Part shown: in pieces, positions 17,901-26,490 of the stretch
Position numbering within the stretch: the first letter of the stretch is position 1
Layout of the letters: each line of letters begins with the position of its first letter
From: Haloarcula sp. CBA1127
GTDB taxonomy: Archaea > Halobacteriota > Halobacteria > Halobacteriales > Haloarculaceae
Direction of reading: 5' to 3'
DNA length: 64,000 bases
NCBI RefSeq assembly: GCF_001485575.1
Contig: NZ_BCNB01000006.1
Coordinates: 3,038,001-3,102,000 of the forward strand
Notes under the pieces: generated by a model
Databases searched by the model: none
What the model saw: only the letters and a program-made list of their open reading frames with translations
What the model was told of the DNA's origin: nothing
Position numbers and translations under genes: made by a program

Positions 17901-19397
17901 ATGGTCGACCGCGTATTCACGAACTGTGAGGTACGGCCGCTATCCGGCGACGACCCGGCGTCCGCGGTTGCAGTAACGGACGGCACGGTTACCGCCGTCG
18001 GGGGCCCGGACGAACTCTTGACAGCGGGTGCTGAGACCGTCGACTGTCGCGGTGGCGTGCTGTTGCCCGGCTTCGTCGACGCCCACACGCATCTGGACAT
18101 CGTCGGCCGGCGTGCGGTCGAGGCGGACCTCGCCAGGGCAGACGACCCGGACGACTGCATCGGCCGGCTGCTGGCGGCCGACGACGGCGAGGGCTGGGTT
18201 CTGGGCTTTGGCTACGACGAGAGCGACTGGGACGGCGAGCTGCTGCAGGCGGCGACACTGGACCGGGTGAGCACTGATCGCCCGGTCGCGGCCGCACGCG
18301 AAGACATCCATACGGTGTCGGTGAACCACGCCGCGCTGGACGTGCTGGACCTACCCGCCGACGGCGTCCGCACCGAGGACGGCGCGCCGACCGGCGTGCT
18401 CGTTGAGGAAGCCGCTGAGGCCGTCTTCGACGCCATCGCGCCCGACTACACACAGACTCGGGAGTATCTGCTGGCCGCACAGGAAGTGGCCCTCTCAAAG
18501 GGAATTACCGCCGTCCACGACATGGTACGGCAGTCGCACGCCCCACAGGTGTACCGCGAGTTGGACAACGAGGACGCCCTCTCCCTGCGGGTGCGGCTCA
18601 ACTACTGGGCGGACCACCTCGACGCCATACGGGAACTCGGTCTGGTGACGAACCACGGGAGCGACCGCGTCCGAACGGGCGCGATTAAGGCGTACATCGA
18701 CGGGTCGCTCGGGGCTGGAACCGCGCGGCTCCGGACCCCCTACGCCGACAGCGACAGCGTCGGCGAGTGGCGGACAGACCCGGACGCACTCCGGGAACTC
18801 GTGTCGGCAGTCGACGACGCGGGCCTCCAGTTTGCCGCCCACGCCATCGGTGACGCGGCTATCGACGCGCTGCTTTCCGCCGTCGAATCGGTCGACGCCG
18901 CTGGCGAGCGCCACCGCGTCGAACACGCCGAAGTCCTCACCGGCGACTTGGTGGAGCGACTGGCAGCGTCGCCGCTGGTCGTTTCGGCACAGCCGAACTT
19001 CCACCGCTGGGCAGCGCCGGGGGGTCTGTACGACGAGCGCCTCGGCGAGCGTCGCGGGCTGACGAACCGCTTCCGCGACCTCGTGGATGCCGGCGCGCAA
19101 CTGGCGTTCGGGAGCGACTGTATGCCGCTTTCCCCGCTGTATGGTATTCAGCAGGCCGTTACCGCGCCGGAACCGAGCCAGCGCCTGACCGTTGACGAGG
19201 CGCTCCGGGCGTACACCAGCGGTGCTGCCTCTGCGGGCTTCGACGAGGACCGGATGGGCGCAGTCACACCGGGGTCGGTCGCGGATTTCGCTGTGCTATC
19301 GGCCTCGCCGTGGGAAGTGCCGAACGGGGAGATTTCGGACATAGCAATCACGATGACCGTCAGCGCCGGCGACATCGTGTTCGACTCCGGTGACTGA
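17901..19397 (+). CDS. Amidohydrolase family protein (YtcJ-like)
   Basis: The 498-residue enzyme has the composite metal-dependent amidohydrolase fold. An N-terminal beta domain precedes the LLPGFVDAHTHLD metal site (His62, His64), and KAYIDGSLGAGTARLRTPYAD, HAIGDAAIDALLSAVE, VEHAEVLT and LAFGSDCMPLSPLYGI (metal Asp) follow in YtcJ order. The protein ends with the barrel-flanking strand AVTPGSVADFAVLSASP. Members hydrolyse amides of diverse small molecules; the substrate cannot be told. The ATG at 17901 (MVDRVFTNCEVRPL) gives a typical length; an open frame further upstream is not coding-like. Confidence 0.88.
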   Translation: MVDRVFTNCEVRPLSGDDPASAVAVTDGTVTAVGGPDELLTAGAETVDCRGGVLLPGFVDAHTHLDIVGRRAVEADLARADDPDDCIGRLLAADDGEGWVLGFGYDESDWDGELLQAATLDRVSTDRPVAAAREDIHTVSVNHAALDVLDLPADGVRTEDGAPTGVLVEEAAEAVFDAIAPDYTQTREYLLAAQEVALSKGITAVHDMVRQSHAPQVYRELDNEDALSLRVRLNYWADHLDAIRELGLVTNHGSDRVRTGAIKAYIDGSLGAGTARLRTPYADSDSVGEWRTDPDALRELVSAVDDAGLQFAAHAIGDAAIDALLSAVESVDAAGERHRVEHAEVLTGDLVERLAASPLVVSAQPNFHRWAAPGGLYDERLGERRGLTNRFRDLVDAGAQLAFGSDCMPLSPLYGIQQAVTAPEPSQRLTVDEALRAYTSGAASAGFDEDRMGAVTPGSVADFAVLSASPWEVPNGEISDIAITMTVSAGDIVFDSGD

Positions 19398-19440
19398 ATC
19401 AAACAAAGAGCGGTATCGAAGCGCTCCGGATCTTGTTGTT

Positions 19441-19590
19441 CGGTAACAAACAACTTGATTCAGCAATACGGGATATAGAACCGGATAAGTCGCCAAAGTC
19501 GGATATAAAACCAGAGCGGTCACCAACCCCGGAAACAAAAGTATAGTGACCACCGATATTGGATACACAATTTTCTCTGCTACCAACTAA
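19441..19590. repeat. Five degenerate 30-bp direct repeats (iteron-like) upstream of nadA
   Basis: Units begin at 19441, 19471, 19501, 19531 and 19561 with an exact 30-bp period. Four begin GGATAYAAAA-like (ggatatagaa, ggatataaaa, ggaaacaaaa, ggatacacaa); the first is more degenerate (cggtaacaaa). A second conserved block at unit positions 19-26 resembles GTCACCAA. The spacers between blocks differ. The array ends about 10 bp before the putative nadA core promoter, so it looks like a multi-site binding region for a regulator. Confidence 0.65.
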
Positions 19591-19598
19591 CTTCTTTG

Positions 19599-19633
19599 AA
19601 GATAAAATCTTTTCACGAAGTAGTTACGAAGTG
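19599..19633 (+). promoter_or_regulatory. Probable nadA core promoter with operator-like repeats
   Basis: AAGATAAAATCTT (19599-19611) is a palindromic AT-rich element that could serve as the TATA box. Directly after it the 7-mer ACGAAGT occurs twice, 11 bp apart (19615-19621 and 19626-19632), i.e. one helical turn, between the TATA box and the expected transcription start. This arrangement fits a repressor site. Confidence 0.4.
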
Positions 19634-19644
19634 TGAGTACCCAC

Positions 19645-19650
19645 AGGTGG
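19645..19650 (+). promoter_or_regulatory. Shine-Dalgarno sequence deciding the nadA start
   Basis: AGGTGG lies 7 nt before the GTG at 19658 and matches the archaeal 16S 3' end (complement AGGAGGTGAT) in part. It supports translation from this GTG rather than from the ATG at 19667, and shows that nadA has a leader of about 25 nt, unlike most genes here. Confidence 0.45.
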
Positions 19651-19657
19651 ATACAAC

Positions 19658-20794
19658 GTGCCCGAAATGGAAACCGCCGCGTTCGAGACGGACCTTAGCC
19701 TCTTCAAGTATGACAACCTCGAGCAGCTCCCGCCGTCGTATCGGGACCTCGATGCGGACGAGCGGACTGAGCGCATCGAGAGCGCGCTCGCCGAGCTTGG
19801 CGACGACGTGGTCATCCTCGGCCACAACTACCAGCGACAGGAGATTGTCGAACACGCCGACTTCATCGGCGACTCCTACCAGCTCTCGAAAGAAGCGGCC
19901 CAATCCGACGCCGACTACGTGATTTTCGGCGGCGTGACGTTCATGGCCGAATCCGCAGACATAATCACGGACGACGACCAGTCCGTGATTCTCCCGTCGA
20001 TGGAGGCGTCCTGCCCGATGGCCGGCATGGCCGAAGCGCTGCAGGTCGACGCCGCGTGGGCGGAACTGACCGCGGCGCTCGACGACGATGAGGAAATCAT
20101 TCCCATCACGTACATGAACAGCTACGCCGACCTGAAGGCCTTCTGCGCCGAGCAGGGCGGGCTGGTCTGTACCTCTTCGAACGCGCACAAGGCCTTCGAG
20201 TACGCCTTCGAGAAGGGCGACAAGGTGCTGTTCCTGCCCGACAAACACCTCGGTGAGAACACGGCCCACCGGCTCGGCATGGCCGACGAGACTGTCGAGT
20301 GGGACCCCTGGGACGCCGAGGGCACCGACGCCGCCGACGCCGTTGAAAACGACGTTATCCTCTGGGAAGGGTACTGCCAGGTTCACGAACGCTTCCGCGA
20401 GCACCACATCGAGTCCATCCGAGAGGACTACCCCGACGCGAACGTCATCGTTCACCCCGAGTGTCGCCGCGAGGTCGTCGAGGCCGCCGACGTGGCCGGC
20501 TCGACGTCGACTATCTGTGAGTCCGTCGCCGAGGCCGACCCCGGCGAGACGTGGGCCATCGGCACGGAGATTCACCTCACGCACCACCTCCAGCGGTGGC
20601 ATCCTGACGTGAACGTCGTCCCGCTGTGTGGCGACGCCTGCATGGACTGCAACGCCATGCGCCAGATCGACCCGAACTACCTCGCGTGGGTGCTTGAGGA
20701 ACTGGTCGAGGGTCGCGAGCGCAACGTCATAGAGGTCGCGCCCGAAGAGAAGGAACTGGCACAGGTCGCGATGGACCGAATGCTGGAGATCTAA
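19658..20794 (+). CDS. nadA: Quinolinate synthase
   Basis: The 378-residue [4Fe-4S] enzyme condenses iminoaspartate with dihydroxyacetone phosphate to quinolinate, the second step of de novo NAD synthesis. Characteristic segments are VILGHNYQRQEIVEHADFIGDSYQLS, VFGGVTFMAESADII-like YVIFGGVTFMAES, LPSMEASCPMAGMA with one cluster Cys, TYMNSYADLKAFC, VHPECRREVVEAAD, and the C-terminal GDACMDCNAM. The start is a GTG at 19658 with a Shine-Dalgarno match; an ATG three codons later is the alternative. It is the first gene of nadA-nadB-nadC, with 2 nt before nadB. Confidence 0.95.
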   Translation: MPEMETAAFETDLSLFKYDNLEQLPPSYRDLDADERTERIESALAELGDDVVILGHNYQRQEIVEHADFIGDSYQLSKEAAQSDADYVIFGGVTFMAESADIITDDDQSVILPSMEASCPMAGMAEALQVDAAWAELTAALDDDEEIIPITYMNSYADLKAFCAEQGGLVCTSSNAHKAFEYAFEKGDKVLFLPDKHLGENTAHRLGMADETVEWDPWDAEGTDAADAVENDVILWEGYCQVHERFREHHIESIREDYPDANVIVHPECRREVVEAADVAGSTSTICESVAEADPGETWAIGTEIHLTHHLQRWHPDVNVVPLCGDACMDCNAMRQIDPNYLAWVLEELVEGRERNVIEVAPEEKELAQVAMDRMLEI

Positions 20795-20796
20795 CC

Positions 20797-22308
20797 ATGA
20801 CAGACGACCCGATTACGACGGACGTACTGGTCATCGGTTCTGGGATTGCCGGGCTGGCGGCAGCGCTCGCTGCGGCCCGCGAAGGCGACGACGTGACGCT
20901 TGCCACAAAGGCGACCCGCCCGGAAGGCTCCTCGTCCTGGTGGGCCCAGGGCGGCATCGCCATCTCCCGAGATACGCCCGAAGGATTCAAAGACGACATC
21001 ATGGCCGCCTCCGACGGCACCGCCGACCCCGACGCCGTCGACGTGCTGGTGGAGAACGCCAACGAAGCCGTCGAGGACGTACTGCTTGAGACGCTGGATG
21101 TCGAGTTTGACCAGAACGGCTCTGGCCACGACTTCACCCGCGAGGCCGCCCACAGCGAGGACCGCATTCTCCACGTGGACGCCTCGACGGGCAAGCACAT
21201 CCACGTCCCGTTCCTGAACTACATCGACGACCACGACGGCGTGGAGATTCTGGACGATACCGCCGCGCTCGAACTCATCCGCCACGAGGGCCGAGTCCAC
21301 GGCGCAATGCTCGAATCCGACGGCGAGGTCGACCCGTACTTCGCCGGCAGCGTCGTGCTGGCGACGGGCGGTATCGGCGACCTCTACCCGCGGACGACGA
21401 ACCCCGACAACACGACTGGTGACGGCATCGGCATGGCCGCGCTCGCCGGAGCCGAGGTCGAGGACATGGAGTACGTCCAGTTCCACCCGACGGCCTGCAC
21501 GATAGACGGCGACGTGGCCTTCCTCGTCAGCGAAGCCGTCCGCGGTGAGGGCGGCCTGCTACGGAACGGCGACAATGAGCGGTTCATGCCCGACTACCAC
21601 GCTGACGCCGAGCTCGCGCCCCGCGATGTGGTGGCCCGGGCAGTCAAAGCCGAGCGGGAGGCGACGGGCGAGGTGACGCTCGACGTTTCGCCGCTCGACT
21701 TCGCCGAAGAGTTCCCGAACCTCGCCGACCGGTGTACGGAGCACGGGGTCGACTGGACAGACGGCATCCCGGTCGCGCCCGCCGAACACTTCCTCTGTGG
21801 CGGTATCAGCGTCGACGACCGCGGCCGGACGACGCTGGACCGGCTCTACGCCGTCGGCGAGTGCTCCCGGACCGGCGTCCACGGTGCGAACCGACTCGCC
21901 AGCACGTCCCTGCTTGAGGGCCTGGTCTGGGGCCTGCGGGCCGGCGAAGACGCTGCCGGAGCCGACCCGGAGCCAATCGAAGCGCCGGAGCTGCTCGAAC
22001 GTGACCCGGACCTGCCCGAGCGGTTTGCCCGCGACAAGTTCCAGCGGCTGACCCGCGTGATGGACGAGAACGTCGGCGTCGAGCGCGACCCTGCGGACCT
22101 CCAGCGCGCGATGGCCGTCCTCCGCCGGCTCAAGGGCGAAGTGGATGCCTACGTCCGTACGCGAACCAGCCGCTCGCTGTACGAACTCCGCCACGCCAGC
22201 GTCACCGCCCTCCTGATCGCGCGTCACGCCGCCGAAAACGAGGAGAGCGTCGGCACGCACAACCTCGTGGACGCGAGCGAAGACCCGCCGGAGTCCACGG
22301 CCGACTGA
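20797..22308 (+). CDS. nadB: L-aspartate oxidase
   Basis: This 503-residue flavoprotein oxidises L-aspartate to iminoaspartate, substrate of NadA. It shows the FAD dinucleotide-binding VLVIGSGIAGLAAALAAA near the N-terminus, GSSSWWAQGGIAIS, the QFHPTA motif with the active-site His, ASTSLLEGLVWGLRAGEDAA near the FAD domain end, and a helical C-terminal domain with YELRHASVTALLIARHA. It follows nadA by 2 nt and its stop overlaps the nadC start by one base, so the three enzymes are made together. Confidence 0.95.
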   Translation: MTDDPITTDVLVIGSGIAGLAAALAAAREGDDVTLATKATRPEGSSSWWAQGGIAISRDTPEGFKDDIMAASDGTADPDAVDVLVENANEAVEDVLLETLDVEFDQNGSGHDFTREAAHSEDRILHVDASTGKHIHVPFLNYIDDHDGVEILDDTAALELIRHEGRVHGAMLESDGEVDPYFAGSVVLATGGIGDLYPRTTNPDNTTGDGIGMAALAGAEVEDMEYVQFHPTACTIDGDVAFLVSEAVRGEGGLLRNGDNERFMPDYHADAELAPRDVVARAVKAEREATGEVTLDVSPLDFAEEFPNLADRCTEHGVDWTDGIPVAPAEHFLCGGISVDDRGRTTLDRLYAVGECSRTGVHGANRLASTSLLEGLVWGLRAGEDAAGADPEPIEAPELLERDPDLPERFARDKFQRLTRVMDENVGVERDPADLQRAMAVLRRLKGEVDAYVRTRTSRSLYELRHASVTALLIARHAAENEESVGTHNLVDASEDPPESTAD

Positions 22309-23129
22309 TGCTTACCGACAGCGACATCGAGCGGTGGCTCCGCGAGGACGTGGGCCATCACGACGTGACCAACGATGTGCCCGGGACGACCGAGGGCCGC
22401 CTGGTAGCGAAAGCGTCCGGCGTCGTTGCGGGTCTCGACGCCGCCACCGCGGTGTTCGAGTATCTGGACTGTACGGTGGAGACACCGGTCGACTCCGGGG
22501 ACGCTATCGATGCTGGCGACGTGGTGCTTCGCGTCGACGGCCCTGCCCAGTCGGTGCTCCGCGGCGAGCGCGTCGCGGTGAACGTCACCGGCCACGCGTC
22601 AGGCGTGGCAACGAAGACTCGGGCCGCCGTCAATGGGGCGGAATCTGCCGCGACAGATTCCACACCCCGTATCGCCGGCACGCGAAAGACGACCCCGGGA
22701 TTGCGTGGCGTCGAGAAGCGGGCGGTAGCGGCCGGCGGCGGCGACACCCACCGGCTCGACCTTTCGCACATGGTGATGGTCAAAGACAACCACATCGCCG
22801 AAATGGGCCTCGTCGACGCTATTGAGCACTTCCGCGAGCGAGTCTCCTTCGCAACAAAACTCGACGTCGAAGTCGAAGCCCCGGAGGACGCGCCGCGGGC
22901 CGCTGAGTCCGGCGCAGACATCGTCTTGCTGGATAACATGTCCCCTGCTGAAACCGAGCGGGCCGTCGACCTCGTAACGGCGTCCGATGCCGATGCGCTC
23001 ACCGAAGCCAGTGGCGGTATCACCGTCGCGGACGTGCCGGCCTACGCTGAGACAGGTGTGGACATCATCTCGATGGGGTCGCTGACCCACTCCGCACCAA
23101 CGCTGGATTTCTCCTTCCGAACGGGGTAG
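22308..23129 (+). CDS. nadC: Nicotinate-nucleotide pyrophosphorylase (quinolinate phosphoribosyltransferase)
   Basis: The 273-residue enzyme converts quinolinate and PRPP to nicotinate mononucleotide, CO2 and PPi. The N-terminal domain carries EDVGHHDVTNDV. The barrel domain has NVTGHASGVATKTR, RIAGTRKTTPGLRGVEKRAVAAGGGDTHRLDLSHMVMVKDNH with the substrate-binding Arg/His/Lys residues, VEVEAP, VLLDNMSP, TEASGGI and ISMGSLTHSAPTLDFS. The ATG overlaps the nadB stop (TGATG), so translation is coupled. It ends the nad operon. Confidence 0.96.
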   Translation: MLTDSDIERWLREDVGHHDVTNDVPGTTEGRLVAKASGVVAGLDAATAVFEYLDCTVETPVDSGDAIDAGDVVLRVDGPAQSVLRGERVAVNVTGHASGVATKTRAAVNGAESAATDSTPRIAGTRKTTPGLRGVEKRAVAAGGGDTHRLDLSHMVMVKDNHIAEMGLVDAIEHFRERVSFATKLDVEVEAPEDAPRAAESGADIVLLDNMSPAETERAVDLVTASDADALTEASGGITVADVPAYAETGVDIISMGSLTHSAPTLDFSFRTG

Positions 23130-23144
23130 CGGCCCTGAGTCCCG

Positions 23145-23888
23145 TCAGTTCCGACCATCTAGCCGGCGAGCAAGCATCACCTCGTCGACCAGTTCGCCCC
23201 TGATTTCGTAGTGGTCGGCACGGACAGCCTCGGCCGTCCAGCCGGCCGCCTTCAGAAAGTCGATTGCTCGCTCGTTCGTCGCCGGCAGGCTGTTGTACAC
23301 CTTTCGACAGCCACGGCTTGCGGCCCATTCGACCCCGCGGTGAAGCAGGTGGCTGCCGATACCATGGCGACGGTACGTCTCCATCACACCGAGCGTGAGC
23401 TCGGCCGTCGACGCGAGTTCATCCACTTCGGACATGGCGACGTGGACCCAGCCGACGACATCGTCGTCCACCGTGGCGACGAATACGACGCGACAACGGT
23501 TGGGGCCCCAGCGGACGAGTGTGTCCTCGTAGGCCAGTTGCTCGGCGACGCCGGCCGCGATAATATACGGCGCTTCGCTAGTCACGTCGCGGATCGTACC
23601 GACGACGCCGGAGAGGTCCGACGGCCGGGACGGGCGTATCTCGTAGCTAACGCCGGCTTCGTAGTGTTCGGCCGTCTCACCGCCATGAAGTGCCACGGTG
23701 AGCTTCCCGTCCTCGGTGGCCTCGATGAGGTCGTCCCGTTTGAGAATGGAGACGTGGTGCTGGAACCGCTCGGGGTCGACACTGATAGCTTCGGCCACCT
23801 CGGCGGGCGCGACAGGGCCGTTCCGTTCCACAAACCGGTACACGTCGGACCGCTCACCGCCGAGTTCGAGGTCTGTTGGGGACGGCAT
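23145..23888 (-). CDS. Helix-turn-helix / GNAT acetyltransferase fusion
   Basis: The 247-residue protein joins an N-terminal winged-helix domain (about residues 8-70: YRFVERNGPVAPAEVAEAISVDPERFQHHVSILKRDDLI) to a GNAT acetyltransferase domain (about 85-235). The latter contains the acetyl-CoA loop GVMETYRRHGIGSHLLHRGVEWA, with R-x-x-G-I-G-S, and NERAIDFLKAAGWTAE. It may be a regulator that senses or acts through acetylation. The ATG at 23888 (MPSPTDLELG) is chosen over a GTG at 23903. A 16-bp perfect palindrome lies in its divergent region with kptA. Confidence 0.85.
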   Translation of the reverse strand: MPSPTDLELGGERSDVYRFVERNGPVAPAEVAEAISVDPERFQHHVSILKRDDLIEATEDGKLTVALHGGETAEHYEAGVSYEIRPSRPSDLSGVVGTIRDVTSEAPYIIAAGVAEQLAYEDTLVRWGPNRCRVVFVATVDDDVVGWVHVAMSEVDELASTAELTLGVMETYRRHGIGSHLLHRGVEWAASRGCRKVYNSLPATNERAIDFLKAAGWTAEAVRADHYEIRGELVDEVMLARRLDGRN

Positions 23889-23940
23889 CTCGCTATGGCC
23901 CACTGATGACTGTATCTACTTGAAGCTACCCGGCACCGTC

Positions 23941-23956
23941 GCCTGCAATTGCAGGC
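23941..23956. promoter_or_regulatory. 16-bp perfect palindrome (candidate operator)
   Basis: GCCTGCAATTGCAGGC is perfectly symmetric and lies in the 185-bp region between the HTH-GNAT gene (start 23888) and kptA (start 24074). Its place beside a gene for a DNA-binding-domain protein makes autoregulation plausible. Confidence 0.5.
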
Positions 23957-24073
23957 CGCCTTTGTAGCGGCGCTGCCGTGGTCGCCGGTGAGACCGGCTG
24001 GAACAGGGGTTGCTGCCGCAGCATCCCGTGCGTCCGCGTGACGCTTTTGTATGGTCGTGGCTCATTCTCAGCT

Positions 24074-24742
24074 ATGCCAGACGCGGTCCGCCGCTGTCCC
24101 GAAGACGGCTTCTTCGAGGGCAACACGTGCCCGGTTTGTGACGCAGTTGGGACCCAGATTCTCGACGGTGCACGGCGACGACAGCTCTCGAAGTTCGTTT
24201 CGGGCGCGCTCAGACATTTTCCCGAAGACGCAGGCATCGAGGTAGACAAAACGGGGTGGACGAGCTTCGATTCCCTCCGTGCCGCAGTTGAGCGACAGTA
24301 CGACTGGGCGGATGCTACGGCACTGGCCGGCGTCATCGCCACGGACCCGAAAGGGCGATTCGAACGGACGGGCGTCGACAATGAGGCAGGAACGACGACC
24401 GCTGGTGACCGCGTTCGGGCCGCCTACGGGCACTCCGTCGACGTGACCCTCGATGGGACCGACGACCCCGTTCCGGCGACGCTGTACCACGGGACCGCCC
24501 CGCGGAACGTCGATTCGATACGCGAGGCGGGATTGAAACCAATGAGCCGCCAGACGGTCCACCTCTCCGAATCCGCCGCGGCGGCCCGGGAGGTGGGGCG
24601 TCGCCACGCCGCCGACCCCGTCGTGTTCGTCGTCGACGCCGCGGCGATGCAGTCCGATGACCGCCGAATCGTCAAGCGCGGAACCGAGACGTACACAACT
24701 GACCGCGTGCCGCCGGTGTACCTTTCGCTGCTCGAAAAATAG
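24074..24742 (+). CDS. kptA: RNA 2'-phosphotransferase (Tpt1/KptA) with zinc-ribbon N-terminus
   Basis: The 222-residue enzyme transfers an internal 2'-phosphate, left by tRNA splicing in other systems, from RNA to NAD+, forming ADP-ribose cyclic phosphate. A short N-terminal zinc-ribbon-like segment has Cys8 (RRCPEDGFFEG) and the C-P-V-C pair. The KptA core begins LSKFVSGALRHFPEDAGIEVDKTGW and carries the catalytic Arg/His residues in LSKFVSGALRH, YHGTAPRNVDSIREAGLKPMSRQTVHLS and VVFVVDAAAM. The ATG at 24074 follows gctc/agct spacing of its neighbours; the zinc-ribbon supports this start. Confidence 0.92.
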   Translation: MPDAVRRCPEDGFFEGNTCPVCDAVGTQILDGARRRQLSKFVSGALRHFPEDAGIEVDKTGWTSFDSLRAAVERQYDWADATALAGVIATDPKGRFERTGVDNEAGTTTAGDRVRAAYGHSVDVTLDGTDDPVPATLYHGTAPRNVDSIREAGLKPMSRQTVHLSESAAAAREVGRRHAADPVVFVVDAAAMQSDDRRIVKRGTETYTTDRVPPVYLSLLEK

Positions 24743-24759
24743 CGTGGTTGCGTCGCCCG

Positions 24760-26319
24760 CTACTCGACCAGCGGCGTGCCGGTCATCGCGTCCGGCCGAT
24801 CGATTCCCATGAGCATGAGCATCGTCGGCGCGAGGTCGGCCAGCGTCCCGCCGTCACGGGCAGTCCGACCGCCGGCAGTTCCGTCGGGAGAGAGATAGAT
24901 GAACGGGACGGGGTTGGTCGTGTGGGCCGTGTGCGGGTCGTCTTCGGTCCCCATATCGTCGGCGTTCCCGTGGTCGGCACAGATGAGTGCGTGACCGCCA
25001 GCAGCCCCAATTGTCTCGACCAGTCGCCCGAGCTGTTCGTCAACGGCTTCGACGGCGGTCACCGCCGCGTCGAAGTCGCCGGTGTGGCCGACCATATCGG
25101 GGTTGGCGAAGTTCAGGACCATCGCGCTGGGGTCCTCAGTCTCGATGAACTCGATAGCGGTGTCGGCCAGTTCCGGCGCGCTCATCTCCGGCTGGAGGTC
25201 GTAGGTCGCCACGTCAGGGCTGTCGACGATTTCGCGGCTTTCGCCGTCGAATGCGACCTCGCGGCCGCCGTTGAGGAAGTAGGTGACGTGGGGATACTTT
25301 TCCGTCTCGGCCAGTCGAATCTGCGTCTTCCCGGCTTCGGAAAGCACCTCGCCAAGCACGTCCTCAGGCTGGTTCGGTGGGAAGGCGACCGGCAGGTCGA
25401 ACGTCTCGTCGTACTGCGTCATCGTCACCAGCCGGGTGTCCGGTGGCTCGGTGTCGGCCCCCCAGTCTTCGGGTCGGATATCGCCGAGCATTCGGGTGAG
25501 CTGCCGGGCGCGGTCTGAGCGGAAGTTGAAGAAGACGACCGCGTCGCCGGCTTCGAGACCGGCGTGGTCGCCGACAGTCGTGGGTTCGATGAACTCGTCA
25601 GTGGTGTCGCGGGCGTACGACTCCGTGGCGGCCGTGACGGCCTCATCGGCGTGGTGGTCGCCCTCGCGGCGAACGATGGCGTCATAAGCCCGGCGGGTCC
25701 GCTCCCAGTTCTGGTCGCGGTCCATCGCATAGTAGCGCCCGCAGACGGTGGCGACGTGGCCGGTCCCGTGTTCCTCGACGTGGGCTTCGAGGTCGGCGAG
25801 GTAGTCCTCGCCGCCGGTCGGCGAGGTGTCCCGGCCGTCGGTGAAGGCGTGTGAGACAGCGTCAGTCCCGCGCTCGCCGGCGAGTTCGATGAGCGCGTGC
25901 AGGTGGTCCTGATACGAGTGGACGCCGCCGTCCGACACGAGGCCCATGAAGTGAACCCGGCCGCCGTGCGCCTCGGCGTGCTCAAAGGCTGATAGAATCG
26001 TTTCGTTCTCGAAGAATGGCGGGTCCTGTGCGTCGTCATCGGGCGGGGCTTCGCCCCGCGAGCGGGCGATGCTGTCACTGACGCGAGCGGAGTCCTGCTT
26101 GACGACGCGGCCGGCCCCGATGTTGAGATGGCCGACCTCGGAGTTGCCCATCTGGCCCTCCGGGAGACCGACCCGGCGGCCGTGGGTGGCAAGCGTCGAC
26201 GCTGCGCCTGCGTCTCGGTAGCGGTCGAAGTTCGGCGTGTCGGCGGCGGCGACGGCATCCCGGACATCGTCGTCCGGATTCAGGCCCCAGCCGTCCAAGA
26301 TGATGAGTCCGGCGTCCAT
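24760..26319 (-). CDS. gpmI: 2,3-bisphosphoglycerate-independent phosphoglycerate mutase
   Basis: The 519-residue Mn-dependent enzyme interconverts 3- and 2-phosphoglycerate in glycolysis/gluconeogenesis. It has the alkaline-phosphatase-superfamily metal sites ILDGWGLNPD (N-terminal Asp) and MGNSEVGHLNIGAGR with the phospho-serine at residue 60. HAFTDGRDTSPTGGEDYLADL, RYYAMDRDQNWER, FFNFRSDRARQL, and the C-terminal metal ligands NFANPDMVGHTGDF and CADHGNADDM follow. The ATG is at 26319. It converges on kptA. Confidence 0.95.
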   Translation of the reverse strand: MDAGLIILDGWGLNPDDDVRDAVAAADTPNFDRYRDAGAASTLATHGRRVGLPEGQMGNSEVGHLNIGAGRVVKQDSARVSDSIARSRGEAPPDDDAQDPPFFENETILSAFEHAEAHGGRVHFMGLVSDGGVHSYQDHLHALIELAGERGTDAVSHAFTDGRDTSPTGGEDYLADLEAHVEEHGTGHVATVCGRYYAMDRDQNWERTRRAYDAIVRREGDHHADEAVTAATESYARDTTDEFIEPTTVGDHAGLEAGDAVVFFNFRSDRARQLTRMLGDIRPEDWGADTEPPDTRLVTMTQYDETFDLPVAFPPNQPEDVLGEVLSEAGKTQIRLAETEKYPHVTYFLNGGREVAFDGESREIVDSPDVATYDLQPEMSAPELADTAIEFIETEDPSAMVLNFANPDMVGHTGDFDAAVTAVEAVDEQLGRLVETIGAAGGHALICADHGNADDMGTEDDPHTAHTTNPVPFIYLSPDGTAGGRTARDGGTLADLAPTMLMLMGIDRPDAMTGTPLVE

Positions 26320-26490
26320 ATCCAGTGGGTCACGCGACCGGCCTAATACACTGTCGGTCAGTCCCGAACGTGACGGTCGATAATGCGAAATTCGGCGGTG
26401 CTGATGGTGCTATCCCCCCGCATCCACTCCGCTATCCTTGCCGGTATCTGGAACCCTGAAATTAAGAGGGTGGCCCGCCTTCGGTCGGGC

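Noticed and set aside
19296..19586. Minus-strand frame with a 10-residue hydrophobic periodicity
   Set aside because: The periodicity comes from translating the 30-bp repeats upstream of nadA in a frame that happens to stay open. It has no conserved family wording and runs antisense into the amidohydrolase gene.
19441..19590. 30-bp repeats considered as a CRISPR array
   Set aside because: The repeats are contiguous and degenerate, with no unique spacers of constant length and no cas genes nearby.
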